From Pedobacter chinensis (GTDB taxonomy: Bacteria > Bacteroidota > Bacteroidia > Sphingobacteriales > Sphingobacteriaceae): a DNA stretch of 64,000 nucleotides. The notes beneath the pieces were generated by a model. The model was not told the DNA's origin, ran no database searches, and saw only the letters and a list, made by a program, of their open reading frames with translations. Numbering within the stretch: position 1 is the stretch's first letter; each line of letters starts with the position of its first letter. Position numbers and translations under genes: made by a program. The DNA lies in NCBI RefSeq assembly GCF_003339865.1, contig NZ_QPKV01000005.1, forward strand, positions 1 through 64,000. The letters run 5' to 3'. Below are positions 36,501 to 45,560 of the stretch, in pieces.

Positions 36501-36935
36501 TTAGGCTATGAAAACAATGGGCAGTCTGCCGCATTAAACTTTAAAGAATCGAAGCTGGAGGTAACAGTTCCCGCAAAAGGGTTCAAAGCAATTGCTGTTC
36601 CACTTGCTGCGGCACCCGTGGTGGCCAAATATTCGCCAGTTAAAGAAGGGATGAAAGTTTTTGACCTTGGTGCGCCTTGGGGACGTATCTATCTGTTCCG
36701 CATTCGTTCGCCATTTGGTTGGGATACGTGCTATGGGTTTGCAGAAACCGCTCCCCTAAAGAATCATTCGGTAACGGTTACCTGTAATAAAAACGTACAG
36801 CAAATTAACCAGTATCCTTATGAATGGAGCTTCAGCAAATTGCCTATGGGCGAAAACTTAACGCTTGAACTCATCTTTAAAAGTGATGACGGAAAAACAA
36901 AATCAAAAAAAATTGTGCTCAATGGTAACGAATAA
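33522..36935 (+). CDS. Secreted helical-toroid protein B, unassigned enzyme
   Basis: From ATG 33522 it has 1,137 residues with a signal peptide ending near SKANAQ. An extra N-terminal beta-sandwich (about 25-145, GRYAVWIRTPDFETSPRTR) precedes the beta domain, the toroid (about 510-900) and C-terminal beta domains. Shared motifs with its paralogues are LLDLYESTKDTKYLKAA, WLVSPVGLGLEQ, HLLRLFQYVNK, NAVIGRFTNYPGYYSTG and NPGINYVTAVSDKNFWILLS. Conserved Trp, Tyr and acidic residues in the toroid could form an active site, but no known catalytic signature was recognised. It starts 13 bp after paralogue A. Confidence 0.7.
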   Translation: MHLQKTNICLLLLAGLFLNMSKANAQQEKCLVLGTDFQFKGKWFTEVNREGINGSILRFLEGELDVTSDALTVLNVGKPGRYAVWIRTPDFETSPRTRLFQLSVGNAKLKKAGGHGKPGYAWEHLGYADLKQKEVLLRLHNFNFGRCDAILFMQDSTINPNNLDKKTLLSWKKLPVEQEVFTDEKKNTTPSLRLNDTDKVIAQIENEVMRIQFLTTGTNQSAIACRTAIKKDGQWKQPMGTKIEDHGVFLISSDTTAIRYNKYYPTWDSQTPKAYFVFNDQKHAVHKTGDDFNPFEAGNLSEAIPIAAKTVDKQMIEVQYVTRNGSTITGLWSLLPGQLHIRLRLICKTARPGYYSMGVAAFQPIAQDELENVLMAPMFQFKRLSDGPQMMITAMMQQPVTIVSSKTPQGTVSSYVAAAPELFKKDWGSVDYAPAGFTLKNHNNQIQPVMFSPVLGMSDSKYRAGELIDRQFVIGVAPGNWDMAMDDVSKEVFEVRDYRKQEQLSLTDAVFNMIELFKNDNAAGWAAQLKGFYDIEGDPTTAPTVVNATPLLNVALSVLQNDEDFYIKRSLPTIEFTLSRSGYRWAIDIVPTAFNATRKTLEMNPLTSQFTTSYYVGLDHLLNGLNPWIKAIALPGDSLRTAKGYSTDFHSWNQALWAYRLTGQAKWLQLAKKDADLFIQRKIYSNTNNVLSHIPFYNTTFYAPWWDLLDLYESTKDTKYLKAAEYGAYFTIAGIRSYPKVNDTLQTIHQGNRYDGVTRIWWKGNEPYRLGFPRKKDDVLEKKVPEWLVSPVGLGLEQPSTYFTRVKGQTVHPVFMSSWAPHLLRLFQYVNKPIYETYARNAVIGRFTNYPGYYSTGFTDVHMAPDFPYKGPDLSSIYYHHIPPHLAFSLDYLITETMQRANGNVMFPYSKQEGFVWFNNRIYGGGKGKVFGDSEVVLRMHKELVTVQNPGINYVTAVSDKNFWILLSSEVDSEQKVAVQWNKAANAQKEGTALGYENNGQSAALNFKESKLEVTVPAKGFKAIAVPLAAAPVVAKYSPVKEGMKVFDLGAPWGRIYLFRIRSPFGWDTCYGFAETAPLKNHSVTVTCNKNVQQINQYPYEWSFSKLPMGENLTLELIFKSDDGKTKSKKIVLNGNE

Positions 36936-36942
36936 AATTGGT

Positions 36943-38340
36943 ATGAAAGCGATATTGCTTGGTTGTCTGTTGATTTCTACAATGGCATTTTCTCAGGAAA
37001 GTGCCGATAGGGATAAAATTGCAGCTTCTCAGACAGGAGCGTCGCCGATTTATTTTGCTTTGGCCGCTAATATTCCTAAAGTTGAACCAGGAAACTATAC
37101 CAACGAACAGGAGTGCATTGTGCGTGCCGGACTTCCAAGGTTCTTCGCAAAGGTGAACAGCGGTAAAGAGGTGGTGGTTGCTTTTATTGGAGGGAGCATT
37201 ACGCAGTCAGATTTTGGCTATCGCCTTCAAACGGCCAGCTATATGGAACAAACTTATACTCAAGCTAAGTTTAGGTGGATCAATGCAGGAGTTTCAGGTA
37301 CCGGAACCGAGCTAGGTGCCTTTAGGATCCAGGAGCATGTGCTTAACCATCGCCCAGATCTCATTTTTATAGAATTTGCCGTTAATGGTGCTTATCCCGA
37401 TGGCATGGAGGGGATGATCAGGCAAACGATTAAACTTAACCCCGATGCAGAGATCTGTCTAATCTATACCATTTTAAATGGTCAATCTGCTTTTTATCAA
37501 AAAAAGGAACTACCGCCAAATATTATAAGACTAGAGCAGCTTGCTGCCTATTATGAGCTACCATCGGTAAATTTAGGAATGGAGGCATCAAGCCTGGAAG
37601 CATCAGAAAAACTGATATGGAAAGGGAGTTCACAAACAATTGGCCAGCATCAAATTTTGTTTTCCGAAGATGGGATTCATCCTACTATAGCCGGTGGCAA
37701 TCTGTATGCCGCAGCCATAGCCCGTGCCTTTAAAAAAATTGGAGCCGCAAAACAGCTAATAAAGGGACAATTGCCTAAACCATTGATCACCTCGGCCTGG
37801 GATGAGGCAACGATGGTAGATCCCTCAATTTTGGCAATTGAGAACAATGGCTGGCAGTTAATACCAACAGCTGCCAATCCGAATCTTAAAAAATTCAGTC
37901 CATGGTTTCCAAATGTGCTTACGGCAAACAAGCCAGGAGCAAGCTTTAGTTTTCGTTTCAAGGGAGACACGATAGGGATTTTTGATATCGGCGGGCCGGA
38001 GGTTGGACAGTTGGAATGGCATATAGATGGAAAGCCCGTAAAATTAAGCAAAGAGAAGCAAGGAAGCTTTAGCTATTATCAAGCTACCAATGCAGCCATA
38101 GCAGATGCATTGAATAGATTCAACGCCTTTTGCAACAACCGCTACCGCGGACAGTTTGATGTGATAAAAGTACCAGCGGGAGAACATGTGGTAACTTGTA
38201 ATTTATCTGGGCAGCAAGCCGATAAACTGGGGATACTCCCCGAAGACAAGAGAGCCGACATTGTCAAAAATCCAGAAAAATATAATCAAACAGTTATTTA
38301 TTTAGGACGGATTTTATTGAGAGGGAGCATACTGAAATAA
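36943..38340 (+). CDS. Secreted SGNH/GDSL-family hydrolase
   Basis: From ATG 36943 the product has 465 residues with a signal peptide (MKAILLGCLLISTMAFSQ). The SGNH blocks are visible: block I GGSIT with the nucleophile Ser, block II Gly (GVSGTGTELG), block III Asn (EFAVNGAYPDG), and block V DGIHPT with the Asp-His pair. A C-terminal beta-sandwich (about 280-465) may bind carbohydrate. Such enzymes in PULs usually remove acyl groups (for example acetyl) from glycans. It follows paralogue B by 7 bp. A longer reading from 36865 would overlap that gene and is unlikely. Confidence 0.88.
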   Translation: MKAILLGCLLISTMAFSQESADRDKIAASQTGASPIYFALAANIPKVEPGNYTNEQECIVRAGLPRFFAKVNSGKEVVVAFIGGSITQSDFGYRLQTASYMEQTYTQAKFRWINAGVSGTGTELGAFRIQEHVLNHRPDLIFIEFAVNGAYPDGMEGMIRQTIKLNPDAEICLIYTILNGQSAFYQKKELPPNIIRLEQLAAYYELPSVNLGMEASSLEASEKLIWKGSSQTIGQHQILFSEDGIHPTIAGGNLYAAAIARAFKKIGAAKQLIKGQLPKPLITSAWDEATMVDPSILAIENNGWQLIPTAANPNLKKFSPWFPNVLTANKPGASFSFRFKGDTIGIFDIGGPEVGQLEWHIDGKPVKLSKEKQGSFSYYQATNAAIADALNRFNAFCNNRYRGQFDVIKVPAGEHVVTCNLSGQQADKLGILPEDKRADIVKNPEKYNQTVIYLGRILLRGSILK

Positions 38341-38345
38341 ACCGT

Positions 38346-38416
38346 CCATGATTAAAATAATCATTAAACACATACAGAAGTGATTATTTTAATCATGGTA
38401 AGCTCCATCTTACCAT
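38346..38416 (+). repeat. Two consecutive perfect stem-loops inside the PUL operon
   Basis: Stem 1 is an 18-bp perfect inverted repeat (CCATGATTAAAATAATCA at 38346-38363, complement at 38381-38398) with a 17-nt loop. Stem 2 is ATGGTAAG (38395-38402) with CTTACCAT (38409-38416). The two overlap by 4 nt, so they are mutually exclusive at the base. No T tract follows. They sit in the 98-bp gap between the SGNH and GH97 genes, one of the few gaps in the operon, and could act in mRNA processing or attenuation. Confidence 0.7.
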
Positions 38417-38438
38417 TGAAAAACATAAAAATAAACGG

Positions 38439-40397
38439 ATGAAATACATCGCTGTAAAAATAATCGGTAGCTTGCTGCCAGAGTTTCCTTCAAAAGGTTT
38501 AGGATTGCATAAGATAGCAGCATTTTTGCTCGCACTAAATATATTGGTATGGATAGGTAGTTTTATGCCTGCCACGGCCAGCTGTGCCGAAAAGCCATTA
38601 CTGCTTAAAAGCCCATCCGCTGCCGTAACTGTCCGCATTTTTAAGGAAGGAGATAAAGGGTTTTTCTATACGTTATCTTTAAATAATCAAGAGCTGATCA
38701 AGCCTTCCCGTTTAGGTTTGAGTATTTCTGGAAAGCCTTTGTTAGATGCAGCTGCTGAACCTGAACTTTTAGCTAGCAAAACCATAACAGAATCCTTTGC
38801 CCTGTTGCGCTATAATTATCAGCAACGGAGCGTATCATACAAAAAATATCAAATCAGCATTGGTAAAAATAGGATAGAATTGGCCGTGTTTGACAATGGT
38901 TGCGCTATCCGCTATCAATTGCCCAATGCGCAACAGGTGCATGTTACAGCAGAGCAAACAAGTTTCGTTCTAGACAGTGGTGTGCGCGCGTGGTTCTTTG
39001 AGCGCAACAATAATTGGAAGCTCAAATCTTATGCGGGCTTATGGATGCAGACTCGATTGGATAGCCTTGACAGAATTTCTGCAACCGGCCCCATACAGGG
39101 CAAGCCTATTGTAGCACAGTTAGCAGATAAAAGTTACCTGTTTATTACAGAGGCCGCACTGCAGCATTACAGTGGGATGCGCTTAAAAGCCAATAAGAAC
39201 AGTTTATCGGTAGATTTTACCGAGGGCGATAAGGGCTTTTTTGTACAATCGGGAAAAGGCTCTTTTACGCCCTGGCGCATAATTGGATTGGCATCCAATT
39301 TAAACGAGCTGGTTAACCAAAACATTGTTGAAGCTTTAAACGAGAAACCCGATGAATATCTTTATGCGAATACAGACTATATCAGCCCGGGAAAAAGTGC
39401 CTGGAGCTGGATTACTAGGCGTGAAGATTACCTGGAGCCGGCTGTAGAGAAAAGCATTATCGATGCTGCAGCCCAGTTAAATTATAGCTATACGTTAATT
39501 GATGATGGATGGGAAGAGAAATGGAAACAAAAATGGCAAACGCTAAAGGAGCTGGTAGATCATGGACAGCAAAAAAATATTAAGGTTTGGGTATGGAAAG
39601 ATTCCAAGTATTTAAGGGATACCGCCTACTGTAATGCTTTTCTGGATACATTGAACAGATTAGGAGTTGCCGGTATAAAAATTGATTTCATGAATAGTGA
39701 GGCCAAGGAACTGATAGATTTTGAGATAGGTTTCTTAAAAGCTGCAGCGCAGAAAAAGCTAATGGTCAATTTTCATGGTTGCCACACCTCTACGGGCGAA
39801 TACCGCAGCTTTCCTAACGAAATGACCAGGGAAGGTGTCCGGGGAGCGGAGCTCAATATTATGAATGAGCCAATTCCCGCATGGCACAACACAGCACTTC
39901 CCTTTACCAGGTATATCACCGGGCCAGCAGATTATACGCCCGCACTTTTTTCTAATAGAGCATCTACAACACTTACCCATCAACTGGCACTGCTTTACTT
40001 GTTTGATTCGCCGTTTCAATGTATTGCAGAAAATCCGGTAACGCTTGTAAACGATCCGCTGTACAAACCCATACTTCCATTGATACGGAATCTGCCCACA
40101 ACCTGGGACAGCACTTTGGTATTGGACGGAAGCGAAATAGGCAGCTGCGCCATCATCGCTAAAAAGAAAGGAGAGGACTGGTATGTAGCCGCAATTAACG
40201 GACTTACCTCGGAAACGAATATAACATTAGACCTCTCTTTTGTAAAAGGGCTTTCAAATTATAGGGCAACCGCTATTCAGGATGCCAAAATGGGGTTTTC
40301 TTCATTAGCTACAGTTCCGTCTCAATTACATAAAAAGAAAATATCCATTCCCCCTATGGGAGGTTTTGTAATCCACTTGCAGCCAATAAAACAATAG
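38439..40397 (+). CDS. GH97 family glycosidase, alpha-galactosidase type
   Basis: This 652-residue protein has an N-terminal hydrophobic segment (about 25-45) that may be a signal or anchor, an N-terminal beta-sandwich (about 50-300), a catalytic barrel (about 310-560) and a C-terminal beta domain. GH97 members are either inverting (Glu base) or retaining (Asp nucleophile). Here AGIKIDFMNSE supplies D416 where the retaining alpha-galactosidase type has its nucleophile, and REGVRGAELN (E471) fits the acid/base. So it should release alpha-galactose (or beta-L-arabinopyranose), not glucose. The conserved metal-site region (KPDEYL, NEMTREG) is present. Confidence 0.88.
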   Translation: MKYIAVKIIGSLLPEFPSKGLGLHKIAAFLLALNILVWIGSFMPATASCAEKPLLLKSPSAAVTVRIFKEGDKGFFYTLSLNNQELIKPSRLGLSISGKPLLDAAAEPELLASKTITESFALLRYNYQQRSVSYKKYQISIGKNRIELAVFDNGCAIRYQLPNAQQVHVTAEQTSFVLDSGVRAWFFERNNNWKLKSYAGLWMQTRLDSLDRISATGPIQGKPIVAQLADKSYLFITEAALQHYSGMRLKANKNSLSVDFTEGDKGFFVQSGKGSFTPWRIIGLASNLNELVNQNIVEALNEKPDEYLYANTDYISPGKSAWSWITRREDYLEPAVEKSIIDAAAQLNYSYTLIDDGWEEKWKQKWQTLKELVDHGQQKNIKVWVWKDSKYLRDTAYCNAFLDTLNRLGVAGIKIDFMNSEAKELIDFEIGFLKAAAQKKLMVNFHGCHTSTGEYRSFPNEMTREGVRGAELNIMNEPIPAWHNTALPFTRYITGPADYTPALFSNRASTTLTHQLALLYLFDSPFQCIAENPVTLVNDPLYKPILPLIRNLPTTWDSTLVLDGSEIGSCAIIAKKKGEDWYVAAINGLTSETNITLDLSFVKGLSNYRATAIQDAKMGFSSLATVPSQLHKKKISIPPMGGFVIHLQPIKQ

Positions 40398-40402
40398 TGT
40401 GT

Positions 40403-43252
40403 ATGAAAATATGGAGTAGAATGATAAGTAGCAGATACATTAAATTCATTTGTTTTTTAGGTATTTGCTGTTCGTACAGGTCAGTAAATGGGCAAACGAT
40501 AGCCGCTGGAGGCAATGCATTCGAAATTGTATCGAAAGGCGAAACCTATCAGTTTAAGCCCGATTTTGTAGTCATCTTCAATGAGAAAGATCCCGAAATT
40601 GCGTTAAAGCCTTCAGGACTAAAAAAAGTTCCCTACAATATTCCCACCTGGAAAACCACCGACAATCGATTAGCCGATTACAGTCAACAAGCTGTTGATG
40701 CCAGTGTTGCCGGCGATGGGTTTGATGACAAGATCTTAAGAAGCGCACAGCAAAACAGAACGGCCAATATTTACCATGCCGGAACAACGTATTTTCTTAC
40801 TGCGATTAAGGCGGTAAGTGCCGGAGATTCCATTAGTTATACTTTTCCAGCACACCCAATGTTTACGTTAAAGGCATGGCTGATCAAAGGTTTGCCGTAT
40901 CCCAAGGTCAGATTTTTATTTACGCCTAAAAAGAATGGTTTTTATAGCGTGGGCTACATTGGTGCGCCATCTTTCAAAAGTGATAGCACCCGTGAGTTAT
41001 GGCAACCGCTGATATGGACAGAAAAACGGACCCCGCCGCAACCTTACCTTACACCATCATTTATGACCACAATACCTGCTACTTTGGTAAATGACGGGCA
41101 TAATTCGATAGGGGTATTGGCAGATCCTAAGTATTTGCCTTTCCAACCTTTGCCGCTTTTTACCAACAGCCAGTTCGGAGTTGCCCTGCTTAACCATAAA
41201 TCGCTGTTGCAGTCCCAGCTTTTTGCACCCATGCCGGGAGGCGTCAATTCACAAATGACAGCTGGACGTGCTTTTGAATTTTCCATGAATCTGGTGGTCG
41301 ATTCTGCCAGCATCACCAAAACGTATGAAAAAATTGCGACAACAGTATTTGGCTTTAGGGATTACCGAACCAATGCTACCGTTTCCATGAATACTACGCT
41401 AGATAACCTGATTGATTATTCCAAAACTCGTTATGCCTGGTTTATCGATAGCCTGAAAGGTTTTGCCTATTCTACCGATGTACCTGGCGCTGTAAAAAAT
41501 GTTTCGAGCTTAAATCCACTTGAGCTGTCGATTATAAGGGATGACAAGGAAATGTTTGATAAAAGGGCCTATCCCTTAATGGAGTTTATGCTATCGCGTG
41601 AAAAATTCCTGTTTGCCATTGATAGTAACCAGAAAATTCAGTCGCCGTCAAGAAAGCTAAGAGGGCCCATCGCCCCATTATCAGAATTACAGGTGCTGTA
41701 CAATGTTTTTGGTAAAAACAATTCATTCTATGCCGCAATGGCCAAAAAGGAGTTCGGCACAACACGCATCAGGAATCTTGACGAAGTGCAAAAAGGAAAG
41801 AACTGGGTCAATGCCATGTATATGTTTAAGCTCACATCAGATTCATCTTATTTGCGTTTGAGCATTACCCTGGCAGATAAATATTTGCAAGAAAGGGTGT
41901 ATACACGGATCACACAGTTTGGAGATCCCTTGTTCAGTTCTAATTTTTTCTGGCCCACATTTACAAACAATTGGTCGGCACTTTTAGAGTTATACGAACT
42001 TACAGGCCAAAGCCGGTATCTACAGGCAGCGCAAGATGGGGCCAGGCATTATACTTTGTTTACCTGGATGGCGCCCCAGATACCTGATAGTCTGGTTACC
42101 GTGAACAAGGGCGGAAAGGCACCGATGTACTGGTATCTTAAATCAAAAGGCCACCAACAGATGTATTACCCCGAAGAGACAGTTCCTGCTTGGAGGCTTT
42201 CTGAAATAGGGCTTACGCCCGAGTCGTCGGGAACTTCAACGGGTCATCGTGGTATTTTCATGTCTACCTACGCCCCATGGCTGCTAAGAATTGGCTATCA
42301 TACCAAAGATTCTTATCTGATGAATGTAGCCAAAGCTTCGATTGTTGGTCGTTCTGAAAGTTTTCCGGGCTATCACATGAACACCGAAAGAACTACGGCC
42401 TATGAAAAGGCAGATTTTCCGCTTCATGAGCATAAAGCGCAGAGCGTAAACTCTTTTCATTACAACCATATTTTGCCAATGGCCTCTATGTTCATCGACT
42501 ATCTGGTTTCAGATGCTTATGTAAAAAGCGATGGAAAGATCAGCTTCCCAAGTGATTACATAGAAGGATACACCTATTTGCAGAACAAGTTCTATGGGGC
42601 TAAGAACGGCAGGTTTTTCCAGTTCGAAAATGCCCGGCTGTGGATGCCATCCCGTTTGTTGCAAATTGATGATCATGCATTAAATTACATCAGTGCAAAA
42701 ATGGGCGATACGCTGCTTCTGGCTTTTATGAACCAGTCTGGAGCAGAGGTAAACACGCGGGTTTCGGTAGATCTTTCCCGTGTCGGTTTTGCGGGCAATA
42801 CCACCATCCATAACTTACATCCGTCTGGTAAATCGACATTTTTAAAGGATGGTGTATTTCAGCTTCATGTTCCTGCAGGTGGAATGGCTGCTGTGGCTAT
42901 TGCTGACGTTAAAATCCCGACCGGTTTCCAGGATCAGCTCCTTCATGCTGAAAAAGATCATAGAAGCGATTATGCCGATATCCCGGAAGGAAATACCAAA
43001 GCATTATTGTTTAAGCTGGGTTCTTATGCACAAAAACTTTTCGTTTTTCTCCAAGAAGACGATACAAAATGGAAGAAGGCCACCATCAGCTATAAAATCA
43101 ATGGGAAAAAAGAAATGAGCATGGATAAAAATGAATATCCATTTGAATTTACCATACCAATTGAAATGGATAAGCCGGTTAGTTTTTATCTGAAACTAAC
43201 AGATATCAACGGAAAACAGATTAGGACTAAAATAACGGAATTAGGAAAATAA
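40403..43252 (+). CDS. Secreted helical-toroid protein C, unassigned enzyme
   Basis: From ATG 40403 it has 949 residues with a signal sequence (about 10-32, ending SVNGQ); a GTG at 40397 is possible. Like paralogues A and B it has a beta N-terminal half, an alpha-helical toroid (about 350-770) and beta C-terminal parts. Shared motifs are LLELYELTGQSRYLQAA, WRLSEIGLTPE, WLLRIGYHTKDSYLMNVA, SIVGRSESFPGYHMNTE, and ALNYISAKMGDTLLLAFMN. The last 90 residues form an extra domain also seen in B. It starts 5 bp after GH97. No catalytic family is recognised. Confidence 0.7.
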   Translation: MKIWSRMISSRYIKFICFLGICCSYRSVNGQTIAAGGNAFEIVSKGETYQFKPDFVVIFNEKDPEIALKPSGLKKVPYNIPTWKTTDNRLADYSQQAVDASVAGDGFDDKILRSAQQNRTANIYHAGTTYFLTAIKAVSAGDSISYTFPAHPMFTLKAWLIKGLPYPKVRFLFTPKKNGFYSVGYIGAPSFKSDSTRELWQPLIWTEKRTPPQPYLTPSFMTTIPATLVNDGHNSIGVLADPKYLPFQPLPLFTNSQFGVALLNHKSLLQSQLFAPMPGGVNSQMTAGRAFEFSMNLVVDSASITKTYEKIATTVFGFRDYRTNATVSMNTTLDNLIDYSKTRYAWFIDSLKGFAYSTDVPGAVKNVSSLNPLELSIIRDDKEMFDKRAYPLMEFMLSREKFLFAIDSNQKIQSPSRKLRGPIAPLSELQVLYNVFGKNNSFYAAMAKKEFGTTRIRNLDEVQKGKNWVNAMYMFKLTSDSSYLRLSITLADKYLQERVYTRITQFGDPLFSSNFFWPTFTNNWSALLELYELTGQSRYLQAAQDGARHYTLFTWMAPQIPDSLVTVNKGGKAPMYWYLKSKGHQQMYYPEETVPAWRLSEIGLTPESSGTSTGHRGIFMSTYAPWLLRIGYHTKDSYLMNVAKASIVGRSESFPGYHMNTERTTAYEKADFPLHEHKAQSVNSFHYNHILPMASMFIDYLVSDAYVKSDGKISFPSDYIEGYTYLQNKFYGAKNGRFFQFENARLWMPSRLLQIDDHALNYISAKMGDTLLLAFMNQSGAEVNTRVSVDLSRVGFAGNTTIHNLHPSGKSTFLKDGVFQLHVPAGGMAAVAIADVKIPTGFQDQLLHAEKDHRSDYADIPEGNTKALLFKLGSYAQKLFVFLQEDDTKWKKATISYKINGKKEMSMDKNEYPFEFTIPIEMDKPVSFYLKLTDINGKQIRTKITELGK

Positions 43253-43264
43253 TTCAATCAAATA

Positions 43265-45559
43265 ATGATACGAAAAGAGGCAGAAGAAAACCGTAGTTTA
43301 AAAATTGAAAAGTATAATACCGATCTTGCTATTATTGGTGGCGGGATGTCTGGTGTGTGTGCAGCCATCACAGCGGCAAGGCAGGGTTTAAAGGTGATAC
43401 TTGTACAGGACAGGCCCGTTCTAGGCGGCAATGCATCTAGCGAGGTTCGGTTATGGATACTGGGAGCTACTTCACACATGGGCAATAATAACCGCTGGAG
43501 CAGGGAGGGTGGCATAATAGATGAGCTGCTGGTAGAAAACACTTATAGAAATCCCGAGGGAAATCCGATCATACTGGATATGATTTTATTGGACAAAGTG
43601 AAACAGGAACCCAATATCACGCTTTTGCTTAATACTGCTGTGTATGAAGTAAACAAAAGTGAACCAGAGAGGATCGAAAGCATCAAGGCTTTTTGCAGCC
43701 AGAACGCTACAACCTATATTATCCATGCACCCTTGTTCTGTGATGCATCTGGCGATGGAGTTGTAAGTTTTCTGTCTGGGGCAGCATTTAGAATGGGGGC
43801 AGAAACAGCCGAAGAATTTAATGAACCAATGGCACCGGATGCGAGTTATGGCGAATTATTGGGACATTCACTTTATTTTTATACAAAGGATACAGAAAAG
43901 CCGGTTAAGTTTACTGCTCCGGCATTTGCAATTGATGTACAAAAGGAAATACCACGCTATAAGAGCTTTAATGCCAAGGAACATGGTTGCAAACTGTGGT
44001 GGGTAGAACATGGCGGCAGAATGGATACTGTGCATGATACAGAGAAGATTAAGTGGGAATTATGGAAAGTGATCTATGGCGTATGGGATTATATCAAAAA
44101 TTCGGGTAATTTCCCTGAGGCAGAAAATTATACTTTGGAATGGGTAGGAATGATACCGGGCAAACGGGAGAGCCGGAGATTTGAAGGAGATTATATACTT
44201 TCCCAATCTGATTTGATTGAGCAAAAAGTGCATGAAGATGCCGTTGCCTACGGTGGATGGTCTATTGACCTGCATCCTGCCGATGGCGTATTCAGTGAGC
44301 GTTCGCCATGTAACCAGTGGCACAGTAAAGGTATCTTTCAAATACCTTACAGGTGCCTTTATAGTAAAAACATTAAAAATCTGTTCCTTGCTGGGCGCAT
44401 CATCAGCGTGAGCCACGTAGCCTTTGGGGGCACCCGGGTAATGGGCACCTGTGCCTATGTTGCGCAGGCAGCAGCCGTGGCAGCAGCATTGTGTTTAAAG
44501 CATCACAAACTACCAGCCGAATTGTACCAGGACAATTACATGCCACATTTGCAGAAAGCATTGATCAGAACCGGTCAATATATTCCAAATGTGGATTGGG
44601 AAGATGAGGCAGATAATGTTCAACAGGCCAATTTAAAGTCTAGCTCACACTTTGAATTTAAAGGGTTTAACAGGGATAATCTCGTTTTTAAAACACTTTC
44701 TATTGCTGCCGCACAAATGCTACCTGTCCATCCCGGCAAGTTTCCGGCATTTAAGGTATTGCTTAGAGCTGATGCACCTACTACATTCCAGGCAGAATTA
44801 AGGATTAGTGCGAGGCACGGTGGTTTTACACCAGATACAGTACTCGCTGTAAAACATATTGCATTGCAGGCTGGAGAACAGGATGTAAACATTGATTTTG
44901 ATGTAGTTATTGATCAGGACCAATATGCTTTTGTCTGTTTTTTAATCAATGAAAAGGTACAACTGGCCTACTCCGATCAAAGATTTACAGGTATGCTTTC
45001 TGTTTTTAATGGTGTAAATAAAGCTGTTTCTAATAATGGTAAACAGGTAGCGCCCGAAGGATCTGGCGTAGAAACCTTTGAATTTTGGTGCCCGCAGAGA
45101 AGGCCGGAAGGCCAAAATATAGCCTTGCAGTTTGACGAAGTCATCCATACATTTTCTGAACATAACATAAAAAATGGAATAGATCGTCCAACAGTACAGC
45201 CCAACGCATGGGTAGCCGATCTGGCCGATCCGGCCCCTACTATTGAAGTAGCGTGGGAACACGAGAAGTTTATTGAAAAAATTGACCTGGTATTTGATAC
45301 AGATACAGATCATCCGATGGAGTCGGTACTGATGACGCATCCCGAAACGGTAATGCCTTTTTGTGTAAGAAATTATCATATTGAGGATGAGCACGGCAAT
45401 GTTGTTTACCGCAAGAGGGACAATTACCAGGCCCGGAATGAAATCGTATTTGAATCTCAGCTAAAAATTAAAAAATTAAAGATCATATTGGAGCATCCAT
45501 CGACTAATGTGCCAGCTTCCTTATTTTCGGTACGGTGTTATACCATAAAACATTTCTAA
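43265..45559 (+). CDS. FAD-dependent oxidoreductase (FAD_oxidored type)
   Basis: This 764-residue protein has no signal peptide, so it is cytoplasmic. The FAD-binding motif IIGGGMSGVCAA lies near residue 26, followed by GGNASSEVRLWILG and the second FAD motif DASGDGVVSFLSGA. The FAD part ends near residue 425 (FGGTRVMGTCAYVAQAA), and the last 300 residues are a beta-rich domain of unknown role. Such proteins recur in PULs of Bacteroidota and Planctomycetes. Oxidation of an imported sugar is a plausible role but not proven. The symporter gene begins 1 bp after its stop, suggesting that the two act on the same molecule. Confidence 0.85.
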   Translation: MIRKEAEENRSLKIEKYNTDLAIIGGGMSGVCAAITAARQGLKVILVQDRPVLGGNASSEVRLWILGATSHMGNNNRWSREGGIIDELLVENTYRNPEGNPIILDMILLDKVKQEPNITLLLNTAVYEVNKSEPERIESIKAFCSQNATTYIIHAPLFCDASGDGVVSFLSGAAFRMGAETAEEFNEPMAPDASYGELLGHSLYFYTKDTEKPVKFTAPAFAIDVQKEIPRYKSFNAKEHGCKLWWVEHGGRMDTVHDTEKIKWELWKVIYGVWDYIKNSGNFPEAENYTLEWVGMIPGKRESRRFEGDYILSQSDLIEQKVHEDAVAYGGWSIDLHPADGVFSERSPCNQWHSKGIFQIPYRCLYSKNIKNLFLAGRIISVSHVAFGGTRVMGTCAYVAQAAAVAAALCLKHHKLPAELYQDNYMPHLQKALIRTGQYIPNVDWEDEADNVQQANLKSSSHFEFKGFNRDNLVFKTLSIAAAQMLPVHPGKFPAFKVLLRADAPTTFQAELRISARHGGFTPDTVLAVKHIALQAGEQDVNIDFDVVIDQDQYAFVCFLINEKVQLAYSDQRFTGMLSVFNGVNKAVSNNGKQVAPEGSGVETFEFWCPQRRPEGQNIALQFDEVIHTFSEHNIKNGIDRPTVQPNAWVADLADPAPTIEVAWEHEKFIEKIDLVFDTDTDHPMESVLMTHPETVMPFCVRNYHIEDEHGNVVYRKRDNYQARNEIVFESQLKIKKLKIILEHPSTNVPASLFSVRCYTIKHF

Positions 45560-45560
45560 C

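Noticed and set aside
38346-38416. Intrinsic terminator splitting the PUL operon
   Set aside because: No U tract follows either stem, and the downstream genes continue with tight spacing.
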